Shown in pieces: positions 34,608-43,207 of a stretch of DNA of 64,000 bases. Made by a program: the position numbers and the translations under genes. The first letter of the stretch is position 1. Each line of letters starts with the position of its first letter. Below the pieces are notes generated by a model, which worked only from the letters and a program-made list of their open reading frames with translations, did no database searches and was not told where the DNA came from. The stretch is taken from contig JAZNQN010000073.1 in NCBI GenBank assembly GCA_045590195.1, positions 62,001 through 126,000 on the forward strand, written 5' to 3'. This stretch comes from JAZNQN01 sp045590195. Its GTDB lineage: Bacteria; Bacillota; Clostridia; UMGS1883; UMGS1540.

Positions 34608-34716
34608 GCATAAAGCATAATAAAAAAACTATGAATATATTATATAGTTGATAACAAAGAGTTTAATTTCGAGGTATAAATTCGTTATAACGAATTTAAA
34701 ATTAAATGCTTTATGC
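34608..34716. repeat. Fold-back intergenic element with 20-bp perfect palindrome
   Basis: The 231-base gap between two converging genes contains GCATAAAGCAT (34608-34618) and its exact inverse ATGCTTTATGC (34706-34716). Between them lie AACTAT / ATAGTT and the perfect palindrome AAATTCGTTATAACGAATTT (34678-34697). After it, ACAAACT and AGTTTGT flank two CTCGGAG/CTTCGGA motifs. No open frame or T-run terminator is evident. It may be an mRNA 3' end structure or a decayed small mobile repeat. Confidence 0.5.
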
Positions 34717-34816
34717 TACGAACAAACTTCACCTCTCGGAGTATAACATACACCTTCGGATTCAGTTTGTCCGTTCTGCACCATTTTCTCTTCGCCTGAT
34801 AAAACAACCAAAAAAA

Positions 34817-35842
34817 TCATACGGAACTTTTAATTATCCCACCGCCCAAAACAGTATTGCCGCTATACAAAACGGCTGACTGGCCGGGGGTTACGGCACG
34901 TTGAGGAGTATCAAATGTAATTTTTATTCCGTTTCCGTACTCTGTTATAGTTGCAGGAGTAAGAGGAGCGCGGGAGCGAATTTTAACGTCAGCTCTCATT
35001 GGAAACACAAAATTACTATCCCCTGTAAACGCAAAATTTTCAGTAACAAGTTCTGAAGATAAGGCATCATCACCAATGGTGATGGTGTTTTTTTCTGCAT
35101 TGATTTCTCTTACAAAATAAGGCTTTCCAAAAGCGCCAAGGCCTTTTCGCTGACCAACTGTATAGTTATAAATTCCGTGATGAATACCAATTGGGTTGCC
35201 CTCTGTATCAACAAAATATCCTTCGGGAGGAATATTTTCGCAGTTATTTTTTATAAAATCGCCGTAATTTCCGTCGGGAAGAAAACATATTTCCTGACTA
35301 TCAGGTTTTTTGGAAACTTCAATTTTAAATTCTTCAGCCATCTGGCGAACTTCTTCTTTAGAAAAGCCGCCAATGGGGAAAAGAAGCCTTGAAAGCTGCT
35401 CTTTTTTAACGCCATAGAGAAAATAGCTCTGGTCTTTTCTTAAGTTTTCGCCCTGCTGAAGATAAACCTTGCCATCTTCTCGCAAAATTTTGGCATAGTG
35501 ACCTGTTGCAATATATTCTATGCCAAGTTTATCGGCAAAATCTAAAAGTGCAAAAATTTTAACCGCAGGATTACACATAACGCAAGGATTTGGGGTTCTG
35601 CCGCATAAATATTCGTTTATAAAAGGATTTACAACTTTTTCTTTAAAAAGAGAAGAATAATCGCCCTCGTAATAGGGGATTTTGAGGAAGTTACAAATTT
35701 TTCGGGCGTCGTCATCGGTTTTTTCGCCATTGCACCAAAACTTTAAATTAACGCCACAAACTTCATATCCTTCTTTTTTTAAAAGGGCGGCAACAACGCT
35801 GCTGTCAACGCCGCCGCTTACGCCAACTAAAACTTTTTTCAT
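34817..35842 (-). CDS. mnmA: tRNA 2-thiouridylase MnmA (TrmU)
   Basis: Adds sulphur to wobble U34 of tRNA(Lys, Glu, Gln). 341 residues. The PP-loop 'VSGGVDSSVVAALL' is at residues 8-21. The two catalytic cysteines are seen in 'GRTPNPCVMCN' and 'DSQEICFLPDGNYGDF'. The C-terminal beta domain ends with 'TPGQSAVLYSGNTVLGGG'. With mnmE and mnmG in the same window it completes the xm5s2U34 pathway. It has its own promoter. Confidence 0.97.
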   Translation of the reverse strand: MKKVLVGVSGGVDSSVVAALLKKEGYEVCGVNLKFWCNGEKTDDDARKICNFLKIPYYEGDYSSLFKEKVVNPFINEYLCGRTPNPCVMCNPAVKIFALLDFADKLGIEYIATGHYAKILREDGKVYLQQGENLRKDQSYFLYGVKKEQLSRLLFPIGGFSKEEVRQMAEEFKIEVSKKPDSQEICFLPDGNYGDFIKNNCENIPPEGYFVDTEGNPIGIHHGIYNYTVGQRKGLGAFGKPYFVREINAEKNTITIGDDALSSELVTENFAFTGDSNFVFPMRADVKIRSRAPLTPATITEYGNGIKITFDTPQRAVTPGQSAVLYSGNTVLGGGIIKSSV

Positions 35843-35860
35843 AACAATTCACCTGAAAAC

Positions 35861-35889
35861 AGTATATACTAAAAAACTATATTTTACAA
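35861..35889 (-). promoter_or_regulatory. mnmA promoter
   Basis: Minus strand TTGTAA, 17 bases, TATACT, in the 50-base gap between the DMT transporter and mnmA. Confidence 0.6.
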
Positions 35890-35892
35890 TAC

Positions 35893-36747
35893 TTAAGCAA
35901 AAATTAGGGGAATAAGAATACCCGTTACAACAATTAAAGAACAAAACAGTTTGTAAAGTATATTTTTTTCTTTGAAAATAAGCCATGCTGAAAGAACAGA
36001 AACTACTACCGAAGATTGTTTTATAAGCGTCATAAGAGTAACCTGGCTTTGAGGTGCGGCATTTGCTTTAAAGAGCAGCAAATCGCCAAAAACGAGAGAA
36101 ACGCTCATAATGGGAATCCAGTAATTTGTTTTAAGGGTTTTCACAGAAATTTTTTCCCGGCGGACAAGCAAAATAACGCCGTAAATTATTGTCATAAAAA
36201 GCATAAACCAAAACTGGAGCTGGTCAGGAGCAATATCTCTCATAAGTATTTTGTCAAGTGTTCCCGAAATTGCGTTGAAAAGGCAGTTCATCAAAACTGC
36301 GAAAAGGGTAAAAAATGTTGTTTGATTTGCAGAAGAATGTTTTTTAAGGTTTACAAGAATAAGGCCGACTATTACAAATAATGCACCAACGGCTTTTGGT
36401 ATGGTAAGAGATTCGCCGATAACAATAACGCCGAGGGCGGTTGAAAAAACAACTCTGCCAAGATCCATAACGCTGTATAAACTTACCGACATCTGTTTTA
36501 GTGCAAGCATTGAGAAAAGAAACGCAATACAGCAAACGGCTGATTTTATTAAAATATAAAATATATAAATCCCGTCAAGTGAGAGAGCGTTTTTTATATA
36601 GGGGAGAGTTAGCAAAAAGCCGATAAAGGTGTAAAAAAATAAAATTTCATTGGGGCTTGACTTTTTCAGAGCGGCTTTTTTCATACATTCCCTTCCGCCC
36701 TTTAAAAAAGCATATATCACTACTAAATATATCCATAAATTCTGCAT
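35893..36747 (-). CDS. EamA/DMT-superfamily membrane transporter
   Basis: 284 residues from the ATG at 36747 (GAAGAAG eight bases upstream; a GTG nine bases earlier sits too close to the site). About ten hydrophobic helices in two EamA halves: the first ends near 'GESLTIPKAVGALFVIVGLI' and the second near 'WLIFKEKNILYKLFCSLIVV'. The 'GE...P...GA..I..G' pattern at the end of each half is the family signature. DMT proteins export or import metabolites such as amino acids or sugars; the substrate is unknown here. Confidence 0.88.
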   Translation of the reverse strand: MQNLWIYLVVIYAFLKGGRECMKKAALKKSSPNEILFFYTFIGFLLTLPYIKNALSLDGIYIFYILIKSAVCCIAFLFSMLALKQMSVSLYSVMDLGRVVFSTALGVIVIGESLTIPKAVGALFVIVGLILVNLKKHSSANQTTFFTLFAVLMNCLFNAISGTLDKILMRDIAPDQLQFWFMLFMTIIYGVILLVRREKISVKTLKTNYWIPIMSVSLVFGDLLLFKANAAPQSQVTLMTLIKQSSVVVSVLSAWLIFKEKNILYKLFCSLIVVTGILIPLIFA

Positions 36748-36814
36748 TTTTATCACTTCTTCTTCTAGTATTCAATACGCTATATTTTACTATGTTTTCG
36801 GAAAAAAAGCAAGA

Positions 36815-36840
36815 AAAAAGTGGCTGTAAAGCCACTTTTT
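36815..36840 (-). terminator. glmM terminator
   Basis: Ten-pair stem AAAAAGTGGC / GCCACTTTTT with TGTAAA loop. On the minus strand it begins at the last base of the glmM stop codon and ends in a T-run. The symmetry would allow either direction. Confidence 0.9.
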
Positions 36841-38189
36841 TATCCCAGCCTTGCTTCGATAAGTTTAGCAAGGTATGTTGCTCGTTGTTTTATAATTTTC
36901 ATATCTTCGCCTTCAATCATAACTCTTACACAAGGCTCTGTTCCCGATGCACGTATTAAAACTCTGCCTTTACCGTCAAATTCTTTTTCCAGTGCGGCAA
37001 TTTCTTCCATAATTTTCTTATCATCGCTGAATGAATATTTTTTGGAGTTTTGTACTTTGGCGTTTACAATAACTTGTGGAAGAGTTTGGAAAACTTCGGC
37101 AAGCTCTGAAAGCTTTTTGCCCGAATTTTTTACTATTGACAAAAGCTGAAGGGCAGAAACCAGGCCGTCGCCGGTTGTATTATGGTTTAAAAATATAATG
37201 TGCCCCGAAGCTTCGCCACCGAGGATATAACCTTCTTCAAGCATTTTTTCAAGAACATATCTGTCGCCAACATTAGTTTGAACTATGTTTATACCAAGTT
37301 CTTTTGCCGCAAGGGTTAAGCCGAGGTTTGTCATAATAGTTGTAACAAGAGTATTTTTGTAGAGCATGTTTTTCTCTTTAAGATGCGACGCGCATATAAG
37401 CATAATTTTGTCGCCATCAATAAGATTACCCTTTTCGTCAACAACCAAAAGCCTGTCGGCATCGCCATCAAATGAAAGGCCGATGTCAACATTTATATTT
37501 TTAACATATTCCTGAAACTCAGATGTATGAGTTGAGCCGCATTTTAAATTTATGTTTGTGCCATTTGGAGTATTATGAATAATATAAGGCTCTGCACCGA
37601 GAGCCGACAAAACTTTTGCCGCAGTTTTATAAGATGCACCATTTGCGCAGTCAACTGCAATTTTGAGGCCCGAAAGTTCACAATCGATTGTATTTTTGGC
37701 AAATTCAACGTAATCGGCAACGGCAGTTTCACATTTTGAAATTGTTCCAACGCGGTCGCCTGTTGGAAGGGGAATACCTTCAAGATTTGCAAAAATATAT
37801 TTTTCAATATTTTCTTCAATTTCGTCGCTTAATTTATAGCCGTTTGAATTGAAAATTTTAATTCCGTTAAATTCAGCACTGTTATGTGAAGCAGAAATTA
37901 CAACGCCTGCATCAGCTTCGTATTTTCGTGTAAGAAAGGCAACTGCCGGAGTTGGAACTACTCCAAGGCTTACAACATTTGCGCCAACGCTGCAAAGGCC
38001 GGCCGAAAGAGCACTTTCAAGCATATCGCCGGAAATACGTGTATCTTTACCAATTATAATTTTAGGGCTGTGATGGGTTTCGCGGGTTAAAACAAATGCC
38101 GCTGCAACACCAATTTTATAAGCCATATCGCATGTAAGCTCGGTATTTGCAACGCCTCTTACGCCATCAGTTCCAAATAATTTTCCCAT
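36840..38189 (-). CDS. glmM: Phosphoglucosamine mutase
   Basis: Converts glucosamine-6-phosphate to glucosamine-1-phosphate for peptidoglycan precursors. 449 residues from the ATG at 38189, matching the family; a nine-residue upstream extension is rejected because AAAGGA lies just before this ATG. It opens 'GKLFGTDGVRGVAN'; the phosphorylated serine is Ser101 in 'VISASHNSAEFNGIK'; the metal loop is 'FDGDADR' near 240; the phosphate-binding loop is 'IRASGTEPCVRVM' near the end. Confidence 0.97.
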   Translation of the reverse strand: MGKLFGTDGVRGVANTELTCDMAYKIGVAAAFVLTRETHHSPKIIIGKDTRISGDMLESALSAGLCSVGANVVSLGVVPTPAVAFLTRKYEADAGVVISASHNSAEFNGIKIFNSNGYKLSDEIEENIEKYIFANLEGIPLPTGDRVGTISKCETAVADYVEFAKNTIDCELSGLKIAVDCANGASYKTAAKVLSALGAEPYIIHNTPNGTNINLKCGSTHTSEFQEYVKNINVDIGLSFDGDADRLLVVDEKGNLIDGDKIMLICASHLKEKNMLYKNTLVTTIMTNLGLTLAAKELGINIVQTNVGDRYVLEKMLEEGYILGGEASGHIIFLNHNTTGDGLVSALQLLSIVKNSGKKLSELAEVFQTLPQVIVNAKVQNSKKYSFSDDKKIMEEIAALEKEFDGKGRVLIRASGTEPCVRVMIEGEDMKIIKQRATYLAKLIEARLG

Positions 38190-38231
38190 ATTTTTTTCCT
38201 TTCCGATGCATTGCATCTTAAAATATGACTA

Positions 38232-38260
38232 ATTATACACCCGTGGTAAAATTTTGTCAA
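38232..38260 (-). promoter_or_regulatory. Consensus promoter of glmM
   Basis: Minus strand TTGACA, 17 bases, TATAAT: perfect in both hexamers. It starts three bases past the stop of the small upstream gene. Confidence 0.9.
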
Positions 38261-38262
38261 CA

Positions 38263-38457
38263 TTATTCGATAAAATCTAAAACTGCGTCTTCCATATGTA
38301 GAGGGCTTACGTTAAGGTGGTTTAAAAGGGCAATGAAGTTTTCGGCTTTTTCTTTATCGGTAGTAATATCGTTTATAATTTTATCTTCAAAACCTATGCC
38401 ATAGCTTGTGTACCATTTGTTTTCAACTTTAGTTTTACTTTCAGTTAAATAATACAT
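38263..38457 (-). CDS. Small DUF6514-like protein
   Basis: 64 residues from the ATG at 38457, with GAGGTG four bases upstream. The sequence opens MYYLTESKTKVENKWYTSYG and carries 'DITTDKEKAENFIALLNH' and 'SPLHMEDAVLDFIE', the pattern of a small Clostridia family (DUF6514) of unknown function. It has a consensus promoter and no obvious partner gene. The family assignment is by memory of the pattern. Confidence 0.7.
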   Translation of the reverse strand: MYYLTESKTKVENKWYTSYGIGFEDKIINDITTDKEKAENFIALLNHLNVSPLHMEDAVLDFIE

Positions 38458-38486
38458 ACAACACCTCACTTCCAATTTATGGAAAT

Positions 38487-38515
38487 ATTATACAATAATT
38501 TCCAAAAAATGTCAA
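38487..38515 (-). promoter_or_regulatory. Consensus promoter of the DUF6514-like gene, with flanking inverted repeat
   Basis: Minus strand TTGACA, 17 bases, TATAAT. GGAAAT and ATTTCC flank the -10 symmetrically, which could be an operator. Confidence 0.85.
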
Positions 38516-38556
38516 TAGCAACAGCAAAATATAACAATTAAACTGCAATATATTTA

Positions 38557-38585
38557 TTGATTTGTATTTTATGGTATGCTATAAT
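38557..38585 (+). promoter_or_regulatory. Promoter of the SDR / Gfo-Idh-MocA operon
   Basis: TTGATT, 17 bases, TATAAT with TG one base before it. It is divergent from the promoter at 38487-38515, 42 bases away. Confidence 0.8.
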
Positions 38586-38615
38586 AATGTTATATTTCAA
38601 AAAGGATAGATATGT

Positions 38616-39338
38616 ATGAAAACTGTACTTGTTACCGGTGGTGCCCGCGGAATTGGCAAGGCTATTTCTAAAAAGTTTGCCGATGAAGGATGGAGGGTGC
38701 TTATAAATTACAACACATCTGAAAAAGCGGCAAAAGAGCTTGAAGAGGAAATCGGAAAAGACAGATGCAAAGCCTACAAAGCTGATATCTCCTCATATGA
38801 AGAAGTTAAAAAAATGGTTTCGGATATCCTTCAGGAATTTGGCAAGGTAGATGTTTTAATAAACAATGCAGGCATTGCAGGACAAAAGCTTTTTTGCGAT
38901 ATTACGCCTGATGACTGGAAAAAAATGTTTTCTGTAAATGTTGACGGCGTTTATAATGTTACTTCGCTTATTTTGCCTTCGATGATAAACGAAAAAAGCG
39001 GAAGCGTTATAAATATTTCTTCTATCTGGGGAATGGTTGGAGCTTCGTGTGAAGTGCATTACAGCGCATCAAAAGCGGCAATTATCGGTTTTACAAAAGC
39101 GCTTGCAAAAGAGGTTGCGCCATCGAATATTACGGTTAACTGCATAGCTCCCGGAATTGTGGAAACCGACATGATGTTCGGGCTTGATGATGAGGAGCGG
39201 CAGAGCCTTATAGATGAAACGCCGCTTGGAAAATTCGGCAGTGGCGATGATATTGCCAGAAGCGCATATTTTTTAGCAAATGACAGCTTTATAACCGGTC
39301 AGGTTTTAAGCCCTAACGGCGGATTTGTTATAAATTAG
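38616..39338 (+). CDS. Short-chain dehydrogenase/reductase, FabG-like
   Basis: 240 residues. The cofactor motif 'VTGGARGIGKAI' is at residues 6-17, 'NNAGI' near 86, and the catalytic 'ISSIWG' with 'YSASKAAIIG' near 140-160; the C-terminus has 'FITGQVLSPNGG'. It resembles FabG/YmfI-type oxidoreductases. It is not in a fatty-acid cluster, and it is followed 16 bases later by a sugar-type dehydrogenase, so a sugar or polyol ketone is as likely a substrate as an acyl chain. Confidence 0.85.
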   Translation: MKTVLVTGGARGIGKAISKKFADEGWRVLINYNTSEKAAKELEEEIGKDRCKAYKADISSYEEVKKMVSDILQEFGKVDVLINNAGIAGQKLFCDITPDDWKKMFSVNVDGVYNVTSLILPSMINEKSGSVINISSIWGMVGASCEVHYSASKAAIIGFTKALAKEVAPSNITVNCIAPGIVETDMMFGLDDEERQSLIDETPLGKFGSGDDIARSAYFLANDSFITGQVLSPNGGFVIN

Positions 39339-39354
39339 GAAAAGGATGATAAAA

Positions 39355-40362
39355 GTGAGTAAAATATACGGCGTTGCACTTATAGGTTGTGGCCATATGG
39401 GAGCAGTGCATCTTGAAAATATTTATTATAAAGATAATGCTCATATAACGTATGTTTGTGACAGTGTTTTGGAAAAAGCAGAGCTGTTTAAAAAGAAGTA
39501 TGGTGCAGAAGTAGCAACAGACAATGCCGATGAGTGTATAAAAAGCGAAAATGTTGACATTGTAATTATTTCAACTTATCCGAAATCACATATTGAACTG
39601 CTTGAAAAATGCCTTAAAAACAAAAAACACGTTATTATGGAAAAGCCTATTGGAACTTCGCTTGAGGAAGGGGATAGGTTTTTAGAGCTTTTAAAAGAAT
39701 ATCCCGAAAGCCGCGTTTTAGTAGGGCACATTTTAAGGCACAACCATACATATAACACCGTTGCCAAAATGATTAAAGATGGCGCAATAGGAAAGCCAAT
39801 ACTTATGAGAATGGTGCAAAACCATCACACAATGAACTGGGAAAGATATTTGGAGCTTATGCGAGAAACCTCGCCAATTATTGACTGCGGTGTTCATTAT
39901 CTTGATGTTATGCAGTGGTTTACCGATGCTAAAATCACAGGCATGTCGGGAATAGGAATGAGAACAGAGGAGCAGGTTCCTGAAGATACATATAACTACG
40001 GAATGATAACTGTTACACTTTCCGACGGGTCGGTTGCATATTACGAAGCAGGCTGGGCAAATACAATTTCTTCTGACAATTTAAAAGAGTTTGTAGGCCC
40101 TAAGGGAAGTATTAAAATTATTTATCAGAAAGACAGGCAGAGCCATCAGGAAGAGGGCGACCTTATTGAATATTATAAATATCCTGAAAAGAAATACGAA
40201 ATGATAAATGTTGAAGGAAAGAGAAAGCCTACCGACGAGCAGTTTGATTATCTTATCAAAATGATTGAGGAAGGAGCCCATGCAAACCCTTCAAACAGCG
40301 AAGTTTACGAGTGTTTTAAAAGAGCGCTTGAGTCTGATGCTTATATAAGAAATAATAAATAA
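39355..40362 (+). CDS. Gfo/Idh/MocA-family oxidoreductase
   Basis: 335 residues from a GTG start eight bases after AAAGGA; an ATG nine bases earlier lies directly on that site. The Rossmann N-terminus shows 'YGVALIGCGHMGAVHL', followed by the family lysine in 'HVIMEKPIGTSLEEG' and 'DCGVHYLDVMQWF', the catalytic His region. These enzymes oxidise or reduce sugars, inositols and related alcohols with NAD(P). Co-transcribed with the SDR before it. Substrate unknown. Confidence 0.85.
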   Translation: MSKIYGVALIGCGHMGAVHLENIYYKDNAHITYVCDSVLEKAELFKKKYGAEVATDNADECIKSENVDIVIISTYPKSHIELLEKCLKNKKHVIMEKPIGTSLEEGDRFLELLKEYPESRVLVGHILRHNHTYNTVAKMIKDGAIGKPILMRMVQNHHTMNWERYLELMRETSPIIDCGVHYLDVMQWFTDAKITGMSGIGMRTEEQVPEDTYNYGMITVTLSDGSVAYYEAGWANTISSDNLKEFVGPKGSIKIIYQKDRQSHQEEGDLIEYYKYPEKKYEMINVEGKRKPTDEQFDYLIKMIEEGAHANPSNSEVYECFKRALESDAYIRNNK

Positions 40363-40363
40363 A

Positions 40364-40397
40364 GAAGTGGCTGTAAAAAGTTTTTACAGCCACTTTT
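40364..40397. terminator. Bidirectional terminator between convergent operons
   Basis: GTGGCTGTAAAAA and its exact complement (40381-40393) form a long hairpin followed by TTTT on the plus strand; on the minus strand it starts two bases past the esterase stop and ends with TT CTTT. It serves both converging transcripts, more strongly the rightward one. Confidence 0.85.
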
Positions 40398-40398
40398 G

Positions 40399-41340
40399 TT
40401 ATAAGTTAGAAAACTCTGTTAAAGCGTGTAGTTCAAAGTCTTTTGGTATGCAATGGGGTGTAAACGGATAGAAGAAAATTTGTTTTTCTTCGGATGCAGT
40501 ATGATGATATGGAGAATAAACAAATTCGGGAATACATATAGGGTCAATCATACCCAAGGCAAAATCGACAGGAACTTTCAGAAGTGAAACCATATTGTTT
40601 ATATCAAAGTATGAGAGGGTATCGAAAACTTTATCTGTATCAAATGGGTGTTCCTGAAGATATTTTTTTGTAGCCTCGAAAACACCGCTTCCTGCTTCAA
40701 CTCGCTGAGGGAGGCAGCAGTAGCTTGGAACTGCGGGATAAGCTTTTTTAATCTTTCCGCTTAATGCAGTTGCAACAATGGACAAAGCGCCGCCCTGGCT
40801 TCCGCCATAGGCAACGATTTTGCTCTTGTCCACTTCAGGCAGAGAACAAATAGTGTCAACAGCTCGAACGGCATCAAGATAAATGTTTTTCATATAAAAG
40901 CTTTCTTTGTAAAGCACATCGTGAGTCATTAAAGCGCCACGGTAATCGTCGCCCATTTTATAGTTTGCTTTGTCAAAAGTTGTGCCGCTTTGTGAGCGAA
41001 CATCCATAAAAAAGCAGCAAACGCCCGTTGAAACAATATGTGGCATTATGGTTTTTCTTCCGCCGCCACCTGTGAAATATGCAACGCAGGGGAGAGGGCC
41101 TTCAAATCCTTTTGGAACAGAAAAATATGCTGAAACAACGGTGTCGTCGTGGGTGTTAAAAGTTATTTCATAGCTGTCAAATGTTTTGTATGGCAAATCA
41201 AGTTTTGTTCGCGTAATTTCGAGAGGAATTTTGCGAAGAGCTTCAACTTCCATCTTCCAGAAAGATTCAAAATCGTCTTTTTTGGTTTGAGGAATTATTT
41301 TGTTTTTAAGGCTTTTTTCTTTTTCTTCAATATAGATCAT
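40399..41340 (-). CDS. CE7-family acetyl esterase (acetylxylan esterase / cephalosporin-C deacetylase type)
   Basis: 313 residues, alpha/beta-hydrolase. The nucleophile is Ser181 in 'AYGGSQGGALS'; 'RSQSGT' near 115-120 is the CE7 signature, and the C-terminal Asp and His are likely in 'LGMIDPICIP' and 'YPFTPHCIP'. CE7 enzymes remove acetyl groups from short acetylated sugars in the cytoplasm. There is no signal peptide. It is the last gene of the AtuA operon, 11 bases after the fumarase beta gene, which ties deacetylation to that pathway. Confidence 0.88.
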   Translation of the reverse strand: MIYIEEKEKSLKNKIIPQTKKDDFESFWKMEVEALRKIPLEITRTKLDLPYKTFDSYEITFNTHDDTVVSAYFSVPKGFEGPLPCVAYFTGGGGRKTIMPHIVSTGVCCFFMDVRSQSGTTFDKANYKMGDDYRGALMTHDVLYKESFYMKNIYLDAVRAVDTICSLPEVDKSKIVAYGGSQGGALSIVATALSGKIKKAYPAVPSYCCLPQRVEAGSGVFEATKKYLQEHPFDTDKVFDTLSYFDINNMVSLLKVPVDFALGMIDPICIPEFVYSPYHHTASEEKQIFFYPFTPHCIPKDFELHALTEFSNL

Positions 41341-41351
41341 ATTATCACTCC

Positions 41352-41975
41352 TTAATAAAGTTTAGTAAATTTATAATCGGGGTCAATGCCCATTTTTTTA
41401 AGTGCTTCGTTTTTTCTTTTTTCTATTTCTTCGTCCATTGTGTCGAAATAGTTATTGCCTTTGGTGTCAATATCTACTATAAAAGGACCGATATCATTAA
41501 GTTTAAAAAACCATGCAGCCTCTATTCTGCCAAGCTCGTCATAAAGATAAACATCTTCAATTTCGATTGAGTCAATCCAGAGATTTGGGCTTACAGACTG
41601 GGGAGAAACGTGGACACATTTCTTTTCGCACATCTTCTTGGCGGTTTCCGCTCCCATTGTGGTTTTGCCTATAATCATTTTTAAATTCCAGTTTTCAACG
41701 CTTTTTGCGCCCCATTTTTCAAACCTTATGCTTGAGGTTGGCATAAAAGATACAAGGCGCCATTTTCCGTTTTCTTTTACAACTATCGGGCCGTTATGAA
41801 TCAGAATATTTCTGCCTTCGGTTGAAAATGGAAGAGTATTTTTTTCGTCAAAAATATATTTCTGAAGGCGTGAACGGCAGGTAAAAGCTTCGCCGCTTAT
41901 ATAAACTGTGTCGCCAATTGAAAGTTTTTCAACATCGGCATCGCTTAAAGGTCCTTTTAAATGAAATTCAGCCAT
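41352..41975 (-). CDS. Class-I fumarase/tartrate dehydratase-like beta subunit
   Basis: 207 residues from the ATG at 41975, with AAAGGAG seven bases upstream. It is the C-terminal (beta) domain of iron-sulphur hydro-lyases: 'LSIGDTVYISGEAFTCRS' with 'HNGPIVV', then 'MIIGKTTMGAETAKKMCEK' and 'PFIVDIDTKGNNYF'. It works with the alpha subunit one base upstream. Members hydrate fumarate or mesaconate or dehydrate tartrate; the substrate here is not set by sequence alone. Confidence 0.88.
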   Translation of the reverse strand: MAEFHLKGPLSDADVEKLSIGDTVYISGEAFTCRSRLQKYIFDEKNTLPFSTEGRNILIHNGPIVVKENGKWRLVSFMPTSSIRFEKWGAKSVENWNLKMIIGKTTMGAETAKKMCEKKCVHVSPQSVSPNLWIDSIEIEDVYLYDELGRIEAAWFFKLNDIGPFIVDIDTKGNNYFDTMDEEIEKRKNEALKKMGIDPDYKFTKLY

Positions 41976-41976
41976 G

Positions 41977-42900
41977 TTATTGCTCCTTTCTGTCAAACCA
42001 ATCGGGGCCTTTTAAAACTGTAACTGTATTGTCGGCAGAAATTTTTGTGCTTGCTCTTCTTGCAACCATACAGTTTGAGCTTGTTGCAACGCAAATACCG
42101 GCAATATGTGTAAATGCATATTCAACATTTACCGCAAGAACAGATGTGTCGCCGCCGGCACCCATAATTCCTATTCCAAGGCTATTAAGTGCCTCGTATA
42201 AATCTTCTTCTATTTTTGCAAACATTGGATCGGGGTTTTTTGAGCCTACTGTTCTAAGGCACGCCGCCTCTTTTGCAAGGTTTGCCGCAACATTTGCCGT
42301 TCCGCCAATGCCTATTCCAAGTACTGATGGTGGACATATTGCACCTGCACGGGTTGAGGCGATAAAACAGTCTAAAATAAATTTTTTAATTCCGTCAACA
42401 CCATCGGCAAAGGCAATAACCTTATGTCTTGTACCGCCAAAACATTCACTCCCACCGCCTTTGGCAACATAAGTTATTTCCAAATCTTTGCCGGGTACGA
42501 ATTTATATGTAAAGTCGGGAATGTTCATACCGATATTATTTCCGGGGTCAAAGCCTGTTAAAGGGTGTTTCATAGTTGCACGGATATATCCTTTTTCGGT
42601 AGCCGCCGCAACTGCACGGCGTGCCGCTTCTTCAAGAGCCATAAAGCCGCCCTCGATTTCACACTCATTACCTACTTTAAAGTAAAAAATAGGCCAGCCT
42701 GTGTCAACACAGAGAGGGTTTTCGCGAACTTCTGACATCTCCATACTTTTAAGAGTTTTTATAAGCCCTGATTTGGCGTTTTCTTTTGTTTCTTTTTCTA
42801 TTGCCTTTTCAAAAGCTTCGCGAACATCGTCGGAAATAACGGTTGCACCTTTTTTAACTGTTTCAAAAAGGGCTTTTTCATAAACTTGAGCTTTTATCAT
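41977..42900 (-). CDS. Class-I fumarase/tartrate dehydratase-like alpha subunit
   Basis: 307 residues from the ATG at 42900, with AAGGAG six bases upstream; a 23-residue upstream extension lacks a site. It carries the cluster-binding cysteines in 'PLCVDTGWPIF' (Cys64) and 'AICPPSVLGIGIGGTANVA', and the 'AKGGGSECFGG' motif where the family more often has KGGGSEN. This subunit holds the [4Fe-4S] cluster for (de)hydration of a hydroxy-dicarboxylate. It begins 23 bases inside the DUF4387 gene. Confidence 0.88.
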   Translation of the reverse strand: MIKAQVYEKALFETVKKGATVISDDVREAFEKAIEKETKENAKSGLIKTLKSMEMSEVRENPLCVDTGWPIFYFKVGNECEIEGGFMALEEAARRAVAAATEKGYIRATMKHPLTGFDPGNNIGMNIPDFTYKFVPGKDLEITYVAKGGGSECFGGTRHKVIAFADGVDGIKKFILDCFIASTRAGAICPPSVLGIGIGGTANVAANLAKEAACLRTVGSKNPDPMFAKIEEDLYEALNSLGIGIMGAGGDTSVLAVNVEYAFTHIAGICVATSSNCMVARRASTKISADNTVTVLKGPDWFDRKEQ

Positions 42901-43207
42901 TATATTCTCCTTGAATTTCAATATTTGCCAGAGGCATATGCTGTTGACAGCCGTAAATATCATCATCAAAAATACTGCCGCTTATATGTTTTCGCGGGAA
43001 AGTTATTTTAATTGAATTTACTATGTCATAAGCAATAATGTCTATGTGGTTTTCCAAAACGCCATAAGCCTTTGAAATATCTTCTTTTTTAAGAGAAGAT
43101 AACACTTTGTTCATATCCTCTGAATTATGAAAAATTAAGTCGAAAGTGATAAAAAGAGGGCCGGCGTTTTTACTGCGGAGAATTTTTGCAATTTCTATAA
43201 GTTTCAT
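42878..43207 (-). CDS. DUF4387 protein
   Basis: 109 residues from the ATG at 43207, with AGGAGG seven bases upstream. The sequence 'IAKILRSKNAGPLFITFDLI' and 'YDIVNSIKITFPR' with 'ISGSIFDDDIYGCQQH' matches DUF4387, a family that almost always accompanies AtuA/DUF1446 proteins, as it does here with a four-base ATGA overlap. It is likely a small subunit or partner of the AtuA protein. No catalytic residues are known. Confidence 0.85.
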   Translation of the reverse strand: MKLIEIAKILRSKNAGPLFITFDLIFHNSEDMNKVLSSLKKEDISKAYGVLENHIDIIAYDIVNSIKITFPRKHISGSIFDDDIYGCQQHMPLANIEIQGEYNDKSSSL

